Positions 33,388 through 42,234 are shown, numbered from the stretch's first letter. The stretch: DNA of 64,000 nucleotides from Aldehydirespirator sp965221605 (GCA_965221605.1 CBDCSK010000014.1:625647-689646); one strand, 5' to 3'. The notes: a model not told the origin generated them from the letters alone. Made by a program: numbers and translations.

Positions 33388-33843
33388 TCAGCCAGCAGGT
33401 CTTGGAACCGGGTGTCCTGCCGCCTCTATCGGACCGGTGAGCCGCCGCAGCAGTTCGGGGTCGGCGTGGATCTCGGCTGTGGACTTCCACTCGCGCACCA
33501 GCTGGGCGACAGGGGCGTACACATCGACGGTTGCTGCCGCGAGCAGCGTATCGGTCAGTTCCTGAGCGAAGCGGTCCCGGGCGTCGCTGGGCAGGAACCT
33601 CGCCCAGGCGAAGGCATCCAACAGCGCCTCGCTGAGCGCCGAGGGGCTGTGAGCCGCGATGTTGCGCAGCAGCCGGGCTGTCGATTCGAAAGCCTGTGTC
33701 CGGTCCGAGTGGTGGTCGGCCCTGATCAGTCGCAGCGCGGGGGCGTTGCGGCGCCGCAGCAGCACATCATGCTCGGCCAACTCGGCCACCACATCGTTCG
33801 GGTGGCGCAGCAAATCCGAGAAGGGACGCTCGACAACCTCCAT
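33388..33843 (-). CDS. Phd/YefM-like antitoxin
   Basis: 151 residues starting MEVVERPFSDLLRHPNDVVA, then ELAEHDVLLRRRNAPALRLI, which is the N-terminal beta-alpha fold of Phd/DUF6247-type antitoxins. The C-terminal half is helical (ALSEALLDAFAWARFLPSDA). It is followed by the frameshifted toxin. Its promoter is divergent from the XRE gene at 33955 and shares the operator region. Confidence 0.75.
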   Translation of the reverse strand: MEVVERPFSDLLRHPNDVVAELAEHDVLLRRRNAPALRLIRADHHSDRTQAFESTARLLRNIAAHSPSALSEALLDAFAWARFLPSDARDRFAQELTDTLLAAATVDVYAPVAQLVREWKSTAEIHADPELLRRLTGPIEAAGHPVPRPAG

Positions 33844-33899
33844 CAGGCCACTATATCAGCACTACTTCAGAAGTCAGTCGGAAGTTCTGTAAAATCGCT

Positions 33900-33926
33900 T
33901 TTATGCGATCATCGTGTTTATGCGAT
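33900..33926. promoter_or_regulatory. Repeated operator between divergent genes
   Basis: TTTATGCGAT occurs at 33900-33909 and 33917-33926, and ATCGC just before the first copy makes a partial dyad. The sites lie between the Phd-like gene (minus) and the XRE gene (plus), suitable for control of either. Confidence 0.55.
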
Positions 33927-33954
33927 TATGCTCGCCGGATTGGATGGGGAGGGC

Positions 33955-34278
33955 ATGGTGGCGAACAGGTCGCGTTGGGAGGACATCAAGAGGGAGCGGG
34001 GCGAGCCCTCCGCGGGGGCACGGGCCGGGGTCGAACAGGACCTCGCCCTCGGTCAGCTCATCTACGACCTGCGCATCGAGGTGGGACTGAGCCAGCGCGA
34101 ACTGGCAGAGCGGATGGGCACCACCCAGTCGGTCATCTCACGGCTCGAGGAGGGAGGCGGTGCCCGCAACCGCATCGACACCCTCGCCCGGGTGGCAACA
34201 GCGTTGGGGCGTCATCTGGTGCTCTCGTTTCCGGCCGACGCGCCCGAACACCTAGACGACGCAATCCAGGTCGCCTAG
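33955..34278 (+). CDS. XRE-family antitoxin, apparently orphan
   Basis: 107 residues from ATG 33955 with GGGGAGGG upstream (MVANRSRWEDIKRERGEPSA). Helix-turn-helix LRIEVGLSQRELAERMGTTQ, then SVISRLEEGGGARNRIDTLA, as in HigA/RelB-type XRE antitoxins that carry an N-terminal W-x-x-IK extension. No RelE/HigB gene lies on either side in the same orientation. It is the last gene before the tRNA. Confidence 0.85.
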   Translation: MVANRSRWEDIKRERGEPSAGARAGVEQDLALGQLIYDLRIEVGLSQRELAERMGTTQSVISRLEEGGGARNRIDTLARVATALGRHLVLSFPADAPEHLDDAIQVA

Positions 34279-34296
34279 GGCGAACAGTGTGGTGTG

Positions 34297-34378
34297 TGGG
34301 CCGGGGAGGATTCGAACCTCCGTAGGCTTAGCCGACGGGTTTACAGCCCGTTCCCTTTGGCCGCTCGGGCACCGACCC
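34297..34378 (-). tRNA. tRNA-Tyr (GTA)
   Basis: A class II tRNA of 82 bases. The acceptor GGGTCGG pairs with CCGGCCC, the anticodon loop is CTGTAAA between GGG and CCC stems, and TTCGAATC marks the T arm. The long variable arm is normal for Tyr. The CCA end is not encoded. The 3' end faces the accessory region. Confidence 0.95.
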
Positions 34379-34445
34379 AAACCGGCCAGCACGATACCAT
34401 CGCAGGCCGAAATCCCGTCCCCGCATCCCTAGGAATTGGCACACC

Positions 34446-34934
34446 ATGCCCACCTTCGACGTAGTGAGCCGACTCGACATGCAGGAGGTCCGCAACGCGG
34501 TGGACCAGGCCGCCCGCGAGGTCAACACCCGCTACGACTTCCGCAACACCGGCACCTCGGTGGCCCTCGGCGACGGCGCCATCACGTTGAACTCCTCAAC
34601 CGAGGACCGGCTGGCCGCCGCCCGCCAGGTGCTCGAGGAGAAGCTGGTGCGGCGCAAGGTGTCGCTCAAGGCCCTCGACTACGGCAAGGTGCAGGAGGCC
34701 GCCGGCGCCACCGTGCGCCAGGTGGCCGGGCTGCGGGCCGGGATCTCCTCAGACCGGAGCCGGGAACTCAACAAGTTCATCAAGGGCCTCGGCATCAAGG
34801 GCGTGCAGTCGTCCACCCAGGGCGACCAGCTGCGAGTGCAGTCCAAGAAGCGCGACGACCTCCAAGCCGTGATCGCGGCCCTCAAGGAAGCCGACTTCGA
34901 CGTCCCCCTCCAGTACGTCAACTTCCGCGACTGA
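34446..34934 (+). CDS. yajQ: YajQ/DUF520 nucleotide-binding protein
   Basis: 162 residues: MPTFDVVSRLDMQEVRNAVD, then QAAREVNTRYDFRNTGTSVA, and a C-terminal SKKRDDLQAVIAALKEADFD. Length and sequence match the DUF520/YajQ family throughout. Family members bind nucleotides, cyclic di-GMP in some pathogens, and RNA or tRNA in others; no role can be assigned here. Single gene beside tRNA-Tyr, transcribed away from it. Confidence 0.95.
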   Translation: MPTFDVVSRLDMQEVRNAVDQAAREVNTRYDFRNTGTSVALGDGAITLNSSTEDRLAAARQVLEEKLVRRKVSLKALDYGKVQEAAGATVRQVAGLRAGISSDRSRELNKFIKGLGIKGVQSSTQGDQLRVQSKKRDDLQAVIAALKEADFDVPLQYVNFRD

Positions 34935-34981
34935 CCCTCCGCATCGCGGGGCGCGAGGTTGGCGGCGCGCGAGGTTGCAAG

Positions 34982-35010
34982 GATAATTTCGGACAGTTAC
35001 GTTACTGTCC
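34982..35010 (+). promoter_or_regulatory. Promoter with operator touching the start codon
   Basis: A -10-like GATAAT (34982-34987) is followed by the inverted repeat GGACAGT-TACGTT-ACTGTCC (34991-35010), which ends at the base before the ATG at 35011. No Shine-Dalgarno sequence fits, so the mRNA would start within the operator. Strong autorepression is plausible. Confidence 0.6.
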
Positions 35011-35730
35011 ATGACTGTTAGAGTATTGCAAGACACTCTTGATGGCTCGGGAGCATCCACCGCTTTCGTCGCCGAACGCGACAGAGATAGCGTGACCCCC
35101 GTGGAGGATGCCGAGCCCGACGAGGCCTGGTTCGAGGACCCCGACGCCCACTACGACGACGTCGTCTACTACATGAGGCGGCTGCACAGGCGGTGCGGCA
35201 GCTCCGATGAGTTCGTCGCCGCGCTCAGCGGCCTGTTCCCGGACCTGGAGGACAAGCTCGCCCGGATCAGCGCCGGAGCGGAAATCGACCTCGGCAGCTA
35301 CGACGAGGCCGACTCGGAAGCCGAGCTCGGTCCGGGTCCATGGGTCTGCTTTCGAAGCACCGCTGAGTTGGTCGCGGTGAAGTTGGCGCAGATCGCCGGC
35401 CCCGATAGGCGCGGCGCGGACGACCAGCCCGACGAGGCCTGGTTCGAGGACCCCGACGCCCACTACGACGACGTCGTCTACTACATAGAGCGGCTACACA
35501 TCCGCTGCGACAGCTCCGACGAGTTCGTCGGGGCACTCAAGGGCCTCTTCCCAGACCTTGAAGAGAAGGTGGCCAAGTGCAGAGCCTTCGACACCGAAGA
35601 CTTCGGCGATGACGAACTGCCCAGCCCGGACGACGACATCGCCGCCGGCCGGGTTGTCACCTTCTTGAGCGGCGCGGAGATGATCGCAGCAGACTTGGCA
35701 ATGCTCTCAGACCCGGTGGTACGCGACTAG
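35011..35730 (+). CDS. Acidic protein made of two tandem copies of one domain
   Basis: 239 residues. Residues about 34-130 and 138-236 are repeats of one domain: both begin PDEAWFEDPDAHYDDVVYY and contain SSDEFV-AL-GLFPDLE. The unit period is 312 bp and the first 60 bp are identical at the DNA level, so the duplication is recent or converted. The protein is strongly acidic. It lies 28 bases before a RelE-like toxin and under its own operator, so an antitoxin is likely by position. I do not recognise the domain; acidic character would allow mimicry of nucleic acid. Confidence 0.7.
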   Translation: MTVRVLQDTLDGSGASTAFVAERDRDSVTPVEDAEPDEAWFEDPDAHYDDVVYYMRRLHRRCGSSDEFVAALSGLFPDLEDKLARISAGAEIDLGSYDEADSEAELGPGPWVCFRSTAELVAVKLAQIAGPDRRGADDQPDEAWFEDPDAHYDDVVYYIERLHIRCDSSDEFVGALKGLFPDLEEKVAKCRAFDTEDFGDDELPSPDDDIAAGRVVTFLSGAEMIAADLAMLSDPVVRD

Positions 35731-35758
35731 TCGGTCCGGTGCGGCTCCGAGGCCGGTC

Positions 35759-36067
35759 ATGCCCACCTACGACTGGGAAAGCCGCTTCAGTCGAGATTGG
35801 GCTCGCCTCACCGGGACTCAGCAGAACCTTCTTCGGGATGCCAGGAAGAAACTCGTCGCCGACATTCGCGCCATGAAGGCCGGGCGGCGCAGTCGCTTTC
35901 GTCGGAGCCTTCGGGTCAAGGGCGTGAAGGGCGCGCCGGGGGTCTTCGAGATGAGGTGGGCGGGGGACGGCAGGGCCACCTTCTCGTGGGGCGACGAGAT
36001 CGTTCCGGGTGAGCGGCACGTCATCTGGCGCCGCTGCGGAGGCCACGAGATCCTCAAGGATCCCTGA
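35759..36067 (+). CDS. RelE-like toxin
   Basis: 102 residues: MPTYDWESRFSRDWARLTGT, then FRRSLRVKGVKGAPGVFEMR and GERHVIWRRCGGHEILKDP. This fits a RelE-superfamily group with the LRVKGV-GAPGVFEM core and a C-terminal VIWRR-G-H motif. Full length and uninterrupted. Its usual partners are small helix-turn-helix antitoxins. Here the upstream gene is a duplicated acidic protein instead, which makes the pair unusual. Confidence 0.8.
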   Translation: MPTYDWESRFSRDWARLTGTQQNLLRDARKKLVADIRAMKAGRRSRFRRSLRVKGVKGAPGVFEMRWAGDGRATFSWGDEIVPGERHVIWRRCGGHEILKDP

Positions 36068-36102
36068 GGGCCGAGGGGCCTGGCGGCACGAAGGCCGGGG
36101 GG

Positions 36103-36966
36103 CTACCGCCAGTTGCCGGACTCGAGGCGGCGGATCCGCTCGGCGGTGGGGGGATGGGTGGAGAACATCTTGCCGAAGCCTCCCCCGCCACCGCCGCCGC
36201 GGGCCTGGGCCTTGAGCGGGTCGATGATGTAGTTCGACGCCTGGCTCGGGTTCACGCCCGACGGGATCCGCTGGGCGTAAGTCTCCAGACTCCCCAGCGC
36301 CCGGGCCAGGGGACGGCCGTCGCCGATCAGCTTGGCCGCCGACGCGTCGGCCTGGAACTCCCGACTGCGGCTGATGGCCGCCTGGATCATGGCCGCCGCG
36401 ATCGGGGCCAGGATGGCCAGGGCCAGCTGGCCCAGCGGGTTGCCGCGGTCGTCGCCCCGGCCGCCGGCGAACATGGCGCCCCACATGGCGATGTGGGCTA
36501 CGAACGTCACCGCCATGCCCACGGCCGCGGCCACCGAGCCGATCAGGATGTCGCGGTTGCGGATGTGGGCCAGCTCATGGGCCAGCACGCCCCGGACCTC
36601 GTCCCAGCCCATGGCCTGGGTGAGGCCCGCGGTGATGCACACCGCGGCGTTGTTGGGGTTGCGGCCGGTGGCGAAGGCGTTGGGCTGCGGGTTCGGCGAC
36701 ACGTACAGCTTCGGCATCGGCATCTGCGCCCGGCGGCACAGGTCGGACATGATCTCGTAGTACTGGGGCATGTCGGCCGCGGTCACCGGCTGGGCCCGGG
36801 CCGAGGCGATGGCCAGCTTGTCGCTGAACCAGTAGGAGCCCCCGGTGATCACCAGGGCGAAGATCAGGCCCAGCACCAGGCCGCCCTGCCCGAACGCCCC
36901 GCCGATCACTATGCACAGGCCGCCGAGCAGAGCCAGCAGCGTGAACGTCTTGGCCGTGTTCCACAT
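36103..36966 (-). CDS. htpX: HtpX membrane zinc metalloprotease
   Basis: 287 residues. Two N-terminal transmembrane helices (TFTLLALLGGLCIVIGGAFG; LVLGLIFALVITGGSYWF), the zinc motif HELAH at 130-134, two further helices, and the third ligand region REFQADASAAKLIGD. The C-terminal MFSTHPPTAERIRRLES is typical. HtpX degrades damaged membrane proteins. The Gly-rich stretch before the C-terminus (ARGGGGGGGFGK) is common in actinobacterial members. Confidence 0.95.
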   Translation of the reverse strand: MWNTAKTFTLLALLGGLCIVIGGAFGQGGLVLGLIFALVITGGSYWFSDKLAIASARAQPVTAADMPQYYEIMSDLCRRAQMPMPKLYVSPNPQPNAFATGRNPNNAAVCITAGLTQAMGWDEVRGVLAHELAHIRNRDILIGSVAAAVGMAVTFVAHIAMWGAMFAGGRGDDRGNPLGQLALAILAPIAAAMIQAAISRSREFQADASAAKLIGDGRPLARALGSLETYAQRIPSGVNPSQASNYIIDPLKAQARGGGGGGGFGKMFSTHPPTAERIRRLESGNWR

Positions 36967-37097
36967 CGTCGGTCACCTCCGCGCCGAGCCGACTGTCCCC
37001 AAGCTACCGGCGCCAGGTAAGAGCCCGCCCGGCGTCAAGCACCAGCAGCGACACAGCCACGCGGCCCGGGGCCAGCCAACAGCCCGCCCGGCGGGCA

Positions 37098-37598
37098 CTA
37101 CCGCTCGTAGTAGCCGGAGTGGGTGTAGAGGGCGAAGACCCCCTCGGAGCGGAACATCTCGATGATGCGCTCGTCGTCGTCGATGGCCATGGCGACCTCG
37201 TAGCCGGCCGCCCGCAGGCGGGACAGCTCGTGGCGCTTGAAGTCCGCCGACGGGCCGCCGCTGCCCCGGCCGTGGCGGGGGCGCAGGATCAGCAGGTCGT
37301 GGCGAACGTCGTTGGCGGCCAGCCAGGCCCGGGTCATGTCGACCACGTAGTTGGGGCGGGCAGTCAGGATGGCCACCGTGTGGCCGTCGTCGATCGACGC
37401 GGCCAGCGCCACGCCGGTCTCGTAGGGCGGGTCCTGCCCGGCGCTGCTGAAGAAGCCCCGCCAGTCCTTGCGGGCGCCCCGCAGGAAGTGCTGGCGGTGG
37501 GTGGCGTTGGAGATCACCCCGTCGAGGTCGAGGATCACCAGCGGCCCGCCGGCCGGCACCCCGCCGTCGCGGAAGTACCAGTTGTCGGGACTGGTCAC
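37098..37598 (-). CDS. HAD-superfamily phosphatase, polynucleotide-kinase-phosphatase type
   Basis: 166 residues. Motif I LVILDLDGVISNATHRQHFL, motif II AILTARPNYV, and the motif III/IV region AMAIDDDERIIEMFRSEGVF are all present. It resembles the compact HAD phosphatases related to the 3'-phosphatase part of polynucleotide kinase. The start overlaps the acs stop by 4 bases (ATGA), so it is translated with acs, although no functional link is known. Confidence 0.8.
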   Translation of the reverse strand: MTSPDNWYFRDGGVPAGGPLVILDLDGVISNATHRQHFLRGARKDWRGFFSSAGQDPPYETGVALAASIDDGHTVAILTARPNYVVDMTRAWLAANDVRHDLLILRPRHGRGSGGPSADFKRHELSRLRAAGYEVAMAIDDDERIIEMFRSEGVFALYTHSGYYER

Positions 37599-39589
37599 TC
37601 CTCGTCGGCGGCTTCGGCGGCCCGGTCCCGGATCTCGGCCACCACCCCCGGGTCGGCCAGGGTGGTGGTGTCGCCCAGGTCCCGGCCGTCGGCCACGTCA
37701 CGCAGGAGCCGCCGCATGATCTTGCCCGAGCGGGTCTTGGGCAGGTCCGGCACCAGGAACACCGCCTTGGGCCTCGCCGTCGGCCCCAGCTTCACGGCCA
37801 CGTGCTGGCGGACCTCCTCCCGCAGCTCGTCGGAGGCCACCGCGGCGCCTATCAGGATCACATAGCCCACGATGGCCTGACCGGTGATGTCGTCGGACGC
37901 CCCCACCACCGCAGCCTCGGCCACCGCCGGATGGTCCACCAGCGCCGACTCCACCTCGGTGGTGGAGATCCGGTGGCCCGACACGTTCATCACGTCGTCC
38001 ACCCGGCCCAGCAGCCACAGGTAGCCGTCGGCGTCGATGCGGGCCCCGTCGCCCGCGAAGTAGCGGCCCTCGAACTCCGACCAGTAAGTGGCCCGGTAGC
38101 GCTCCGGGTCGCCCCAGATGCCCCGCAGCATCGACGGCCACGGCCGGATGATGGTCAGGTAGCCGCCGCCCTCGCCCACCACCGAGCCCGAGTCGTCGAC
38201 CACCTCCGCGAACACCCCCGGCAGCGGCTGGGTGGCCGAGCCCGGCTTGGTGGTGGTGACCCCCGGCAGCGGGCTGATCATGTGGCCGCCGGTCTCGGTC
38301 TGCCACCACGTGTCCACGACCGGGCAGCGCTCGCCGCCGACATGGCGGTGGTACCACATCCACGCCTCGGGGTTGATCGGCTCGCCCACCGTGCCGAGCA
38401 CCCGCAGGCTGGAGAGGTCCCGGCCCGCCGGCCACTGCTCGCCCCACTTCATGAACGTGCGGATGGCGGTGGGCGCGGTGTAGAGCTGGGTCACGCCGTA
38501 GCGCTCGATGATGTCCCACAGGCGGTCCTTGGCCCACCCGGCCCGGTCGCCGGAGCGCTCGGCGGGGCGGGGCGTGTCGGGGGTGCCCTCGTACATCACC
38601 GACGTGGCCCCGTTGGCCAGCGGCCCGTACACGATGTAGCTGTGGCCGGTCACCCAGCCGATGTCGGCCGCGCACCAGAACACGTCGGAGTCGGGGCGCA
38701 GGTCGAACACGTAGCGGTGAGTGAACGCCACCTGGGTGAGGTACCCGCCGGTGGTGTGCATGATCCCCTTGGGCTTGGCCGTGGTGCCGGAGGTGTACAG
38801 CAGGTACAGGAGCTGCTCGGAGTCCATGGGCTCGGCCGGGCAGTCGGGGGAGGCCTCCGACATCAGGTCGTGCCACCACAGGTCGCGGCCCTCGACCATG
38901 TCGGGGTCGGTGCCGCAGCGGTCCACCACCACCACGTGCTCCACCGACGGGGCGCCGGCCGACAGGGCCAGGTCCACGTTGGGCTTCAGGGCCGACGGGG
39001 CGCCCCTCCGGTAGCCGGCGTCGGCGGTGACCACCAGCCGGGCCTCGGCGTCGGCGCAGCGGTCGGTGATGGCGTCGGGCGAGAAGCCGCCGAAGATCAC
39101 CGAGTGGGCCACCCCGATGCGGGTGCAGGCCAGCATGGTGACGGCCAGCTCGGGGATCATCGGCATGTACACCGCGATGCGGTCGCCGCGGCGCAGGCCC
39201 AGGCGCAGCAGCACGTTGGCGAAGCGCTGCACGTCGTCGAGCAGCTCGGAGTAGGTGATGGTGCGGGTGTCGCCGGGCTCGCCCTCCCAGTGGAAGGCCA
39301 CCTTGTCGCCCCGGCCCGCGGCGACGTGGCGGTCGAGACAGTTGTAGGAGACGTTGAGCCTGCCGCCCACGAACCACTTGGCGAACGGCAGGTCCCACTC
39401 CAGGGTGGTGTGGAAGTCGGTGTCCCAGTCGAGCAGGTCGCGGGCCTGGCCGGCCCAGAATGCCTCGAAGTCGGCGGCGGCCTCGTCGTACATCGAGGCG
39501 TCGGAAACTTGGGCCGCGGCCGCGAAGCCCGGCGGCGGCGGGAACGTGCGGTCCTCGGTCTCGTAGATCTCGATCGACCCTTCGGCCAT
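37595..39589 (-). CDS. acs: Acetyl-CoA synthetase
   Basis: 664 residues, the normal length. Phosphate loop YTSGTTAKPKGIMHTTGGYL (the usual GSTGKPKG is GTTAKPKG here), WWQTETGG adenylate motif, YRATYWSEFEGRYFAGDGAR, and KTRSGKIMRRLLRD with the acetylation-controlled Lys. It converts acetate, ATP and CoA to acetyl-CoA. The HAD gene overlaps its end. Activity may be controlled by lysine acetylation as in other Acs enzymes. Confidence 0.95.
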   Translation of the reverse strand: MAEGSIEIYETEDRTFPPPPGFAAAAQVSDASMYDEAAADFEAFWAGQARDLLDWDTDFHTTLEWDLPFAKWFVGGRLNVSYNCLDRHVAAGRGDKVAFHWEGEPGDTRTITYSELLDDVQRFANVLLRLGLRRGDRIAVYMPMIPELAVTMLACTRIGVAHSVIFGGFSPDAITDRCADAEARLVVTADAGYRRGAPSALKPNVDLALSAGAPSVEHVVVVDRCGTDPDMVEGRDLWWHDLMSEASPDCPAEPMDSEQLLYLLYTSGTTAKPKGIMHTTGGYLTQVAFTHRYVFDLRPDSDVFWCAADIGWVTGHSYIVYGPLANGATSVMYEGTPDTPRPAERSGDRAGWAKDRLWDIIERYGVTQLYTAPTAIRTFMKWGEQWPAGRDLSSLRVLGTVGEPINPEAWMWYHRHVGGERCPVVDTWWQTETGGHMISPLPGVTTTKPGSATQPLPGVFAEVVDDSGSVVGEGGGYLTIIRPWPSMLRGIWGDPERYRATYWSEFEGRYFAGDGARIDADGYLWLLGRVDDVMNVSGHRISTTEVESALVDHPAVAEAAVVGASDDITGQAIVGYVILIGAAVASDELREEVRQHVAVKLGPTARPKAVFLVPDLPKTRSGKIMRRLLRDVADGRDLGDTTTLADPGVVAEIRDRAAEAADEE

Positions 39590-39683
39590 CAGCTTGTCCT
39601 CCTGGTTGCTCGTTCCTGGTCCGGCTCCGGCTCCGGCCTCGGCCTCGGCCTCGGCTCCGGCTACCCGGCTACCCGCTACCCGG
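39590..39683. repeat. Short GC-rich repeats between acs and the deacylase
   Basis: Runs of GGCTCCGGC/GGCCTCGGC and of GGCTACCCG fill the gap. They yield no gene. No terminator stem is obvious. Confidence 0.5.
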
Positions 39684-41438
39684 CTACCCGGCCGCGCCCG
39701 CCGGGACCGTCTCGGTGTCGCGTCCCGAGCGCAGCACCGTGCCCGGCAGCGCCTCGGTGGCCTCGCCGTCGACCACGGTGGTGACCCCGTTGACCATCAC
39801 CCGCCGCACGCCGGTGGCCTCCGACCACAGCCGCCGGCCGTCGCCGGGCAGGTCGGCCACCAGCACCGGCTCGTGCGCGCCCACGGTGTCGGGATCGAAC
39901 AGCACTACGTCGGCGTAGCAGCCCTCGGCGATGCGGCCCCGGCCCTTGATGCCGAACAGCCGGGCCGGGGCCTCGGTGAGGTGGCGGACCGCGTTCTCGA
40001 GGGTGGTGAGCCGGCGGCCCCGCAGGCAGTCGTCGATCCAGGCGGTGGTGTAGCAGGCGCCGGCCATGCGGTCGAGATGGGCCCCGGCGTCGCTGCCGCC
40101 GATCATCACCGCCGGATGCTCCCAGGCCTCGGCCCGCAGCCGCCAACTCTCGGGGTCGTCGTCGGTGGGGGCCGGCCACAGCACGGTGCGCAGGTCGTCG
40201 TTCAGGCAGATGTCGACCAGGCAGAAGAAGTCCCGCCGGCCCCGCTCCCGGGCGATGTCGCCCACCCGGCGGCCCTTGAGGCCCTCGTTGGCGGCCGAGT
40301 AGGTGTCGCCGATGCGGTAGTCGGACCAGCCGGTGAGGCGGCTGAACACGCCGGCCTCCGGGCTGGCCGCCGAGTTCTCCAAGGCGATCAGGGTCTCGGG
40401 GCGGCGCAGTGCCTCCATGCGCTCGCCGATGGGCAGGCCGAAGGTGTCGGGCCAGCCGGGCAGCATGTGCAGCGCGCAGAACGTGCCCAGGTTCATGTTC
40501 ATCCCGACCAGGATCGGCATGGTGAGCGCCACCACGACCGCGCCGGCGTCGGCGGCCCGCTCGCAGGCCGCGATCTGGTTGCGGTAGTCGTCGGGGCGGG
40601 CCGAGTCGATGGTGAGCACGTTCCAGTTGAGGGGGCGCCGGGCCTCCAGCGACATGCGGGTCATCAGGTCGACCTCGTCGTCGCTGAAGCCCTTCATGCA
40701 GCCGTCGGCCACCCACTCCAGGGTGGTGCCGGGGTGGGTGGCCGTCTCCCGGCACAGCTCCAGCACCTCCTCCTCGGAGGCCCAGCGGCTGGGGACCGGC
40801 CGGCCGTCCCAGTCGTTGTGGGTGTAGCTGCGGCCGGTGGAGAAGCCGAGCCCGCCGGCGGCCAGCGACTCGGCCAGCAGGGTCCGCATCATGGCGATCT
40901 GGTCTTCGTTGGCCTCGTGGCCGACGGCGTCGTCGCGCATGACCGCCCGGCGCAGGGCGCAGTGGCCCACCAGGAAGCCGGCGTTCACGCCTATGCCCCG
41001 GGTCTCGACGGCCCGCAGGTAGTCGGCGAAGCTCTCCCAGTCCCAGGGCACGCCCTGCTCCAGGGCGGCCAGTTCCATGCCCTCGACCTTCACCATCATG
41101 CGCTTGAGGTACTCGCCGTCGTCGGGGTGGGTGAGCGGGGCCAGCGAGAAGCCGCAGTTGCCGCCTACGACGGACGTGACGCCGAAGAGGTTCGACGGCG
41201 TGGCTCGGGGGTCCCAGAAGATCTGGGCGTCGTAGTGGGTGTGGGGGTCGATGAAGCCCGGGCACACGACCAGGCCGTCGGCGTCGATGGTGTCGGTGGC
41301 GTCGATGGCGGCGCCGGCCAGGTCGCCGGGGTCGGCGACGGCCACGATCCGATCCCCGGCGATGCCGATGTCGGCGGGGCGGGCCGGGGCGCCGGTGCCG
41401 TCCACGAGCGTGCCCCCGGTTATCAGCGTGTCGAGCAT
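39684..41438 (-). CDS. N-acyl-D-amino-acid deacylase-type amidohydrolase
   Basis: 584 residues from ATG 41438 (MLDTLITGGTLVDGTGAPAR). GFIDPHTHYDAQIFWDP holds the HxH metal motif, followed by TSVVGGNCGFSLAPL. The C-terminal GGSDAGAHLDRMAGACYTTA has the conserved Asp. Order and length fit COG3653 D-aminoacylase/dihydroorotase-like enzymes that hydrolyse N-acyl groups of D-amino acids or related amides. Stands alone, divergent from msrA. Exact substrate unknown. Confidence 0.85.
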   Translation of the reverse strand: MLDTLITGGTLVDGTGAPARPADIGIAGDRIVAVADPGDLAGAAIDATDTIDADGLVVCPGFIDPHTHYDAQIFWDPRATPSNLFGVTSVVGGNCGFSLAPLTHPDDGEYLKRMMVKVEGMELAALEQGVPWDWESFADYLRAVETRGIGVNAGFLVGHCALRRAVMRDDAVGHEANEDQIAMMRTLLAESLAAGGLGFSTGRSYTHNDWDGRPVPSRWASEEEVLELCRETATHPGTTLEWVADGCMKGFSDDEVDLMTRMSLEARRPLNWNVLTIDSARPDDYRNQIAACERAADAGAVVVALTMPILVGMNMNLGTFCALHMLPGWPDTFGLPIGERMEALRRPETLIALENSAASPEAGVFSRLTGWSDYRIGDTYSAANEGLKGRRVGDIARERGRRDFFCLVDICLNDDLRTVLWPAPTDDDPESWRLRAEAWEHPAVMIGGSDAGAHLDRMAGACYTTAWIDDCLRGRRLTTLENAVRHLTEAPARLFGIKGRGRIAEGCYADVVLFDPDTVGAHEPVLVADLPGDGRRLWSEATGVRRVMVNGVTTVVDGEATEALPGTVLRSGRDTETVPAGAAG

Positions 41439-41495
41439 TGCGCAGAGGGTAGCCGTGGCCGCGTTGCACACGGCCCGGACGCGCGGGCCCAGGAA

Positions 41496-41541
41496 TCTCG
41501 GGAGGGCTGCGTGTCGTATAGCCGGGCCGGCCTTCCCGAGA
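41496..41541. repeat. TCTCGGGA inverted repeat, single copy
   Basis: TCTCGGGA (41496-41503) and TCCCGAGA (41534-41541) enclose 30 bases in the divergent promoter region of the deacylase and msrA. It belongs with the TCTCGGGA hairpins at 49709 and 62512. Confidence 0.6.
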
Positions 41542-41577
41542 AATATGGCGGGCGGTGCCGGCGGGTACAGTCCAGAC

Positions 41578-42234
41578 ATGCTGCTGCGACGCGACAAGAC
41601 CCGGATGCCGACCGCCGCCGACGCCCTGCCCGGTCGGGGCGAAGCCATGGAGGTGCAGGCCTACGGGCACCTGGTGCTCGGCACCCCGCTGGAGCCGCCG
41701 TTCCCCGACGGCTGCGAGCGGGCCATGTTCGGGATGGGGTGCTTCTGGGGGGCGGAGCGCTTCTTCTGGCAGATGCCGGGGGTGCACACCACCGCGGTGG
41801 GCTACTCGGGGGGCGTCACCCCCAACCCGACCTACCAGGAGGTGTGCACCGGGCGCACCGGCCACAACGAGGTGGTGCTGGTGGTGCACGACCCGTCGTC
41901 GGCGCCGTACGAGCAGCTGCTGAAGGTGTTCTGGGAGATGCACGACCCCACCCAGGGGATGCGCCAGGGCAACGACGTCGGCACCCAGTACCGCAGCGGG
42001 ATCTACACGTACTCGGATGCGCAGCGGGAGACGGCGGTGGCGTCGAGGGACCGGTACCAGGCCGCGCTGGCGGCCAGGGGCTTCGGGGAGATCACCACCG
42101 AGATCGTCGACGCCGGGCCGTTCTACTACGCCGAGGAGTACCACCAGCAGTACCTGGCCCGGAACCCCTACGGCTACTGCAACCACGGCTTCTGCCAGGT
42201 CGGCTACGAGCCCGCCGCGGCGACGGCCGGCTAG
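41578..42234 (+). CDS. msrA: Peptide methionine sulfoxide reductase MsrA
   Basis: 218 residues from ATG 41578. GMGCFWGAERFFWQMPGV carries the catalytic Cys55. GYSGGVTPNPTYQEVCTGRT and YYAEEYHQQYLARNPYGYCN are conserved MsrA segments, with the recycling Cys in the YGYCNHGFCQVGY tail. It reduces methionine-S-sulfoxide using thioredoxin. The 45-residue N-terminal extension (RRDKTRMPTAADALPGRGEA) is normal for the longer MsrA type. Confidence 0.95.
   Translation: MLLRRDKTRMPTAADALPGRGEAMEVQAYGHLVLGTPLEPPFPDGCERAMFGMGCFWGAERFFWQMPGVHTTAVGYSGGVTPNPTYQEVCTGRTGHNEVVLVVHDPSSAPYEQLLKVFWEMHDPTQGMRQGNDVGTQYRSGIYTYSDAQRETAVASRDRYQAALAARGFGEITTEIVDAGPFYYAEEYHQQYLARNPYGYCNHGFCQVGYEPAAATAG

Noticed and set aside
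34300..36070. Prophage or integrase at the tRNA-Tyr site
   Set aside because: No integrase, phage structural gene or second att-like repeat is visible in the window.
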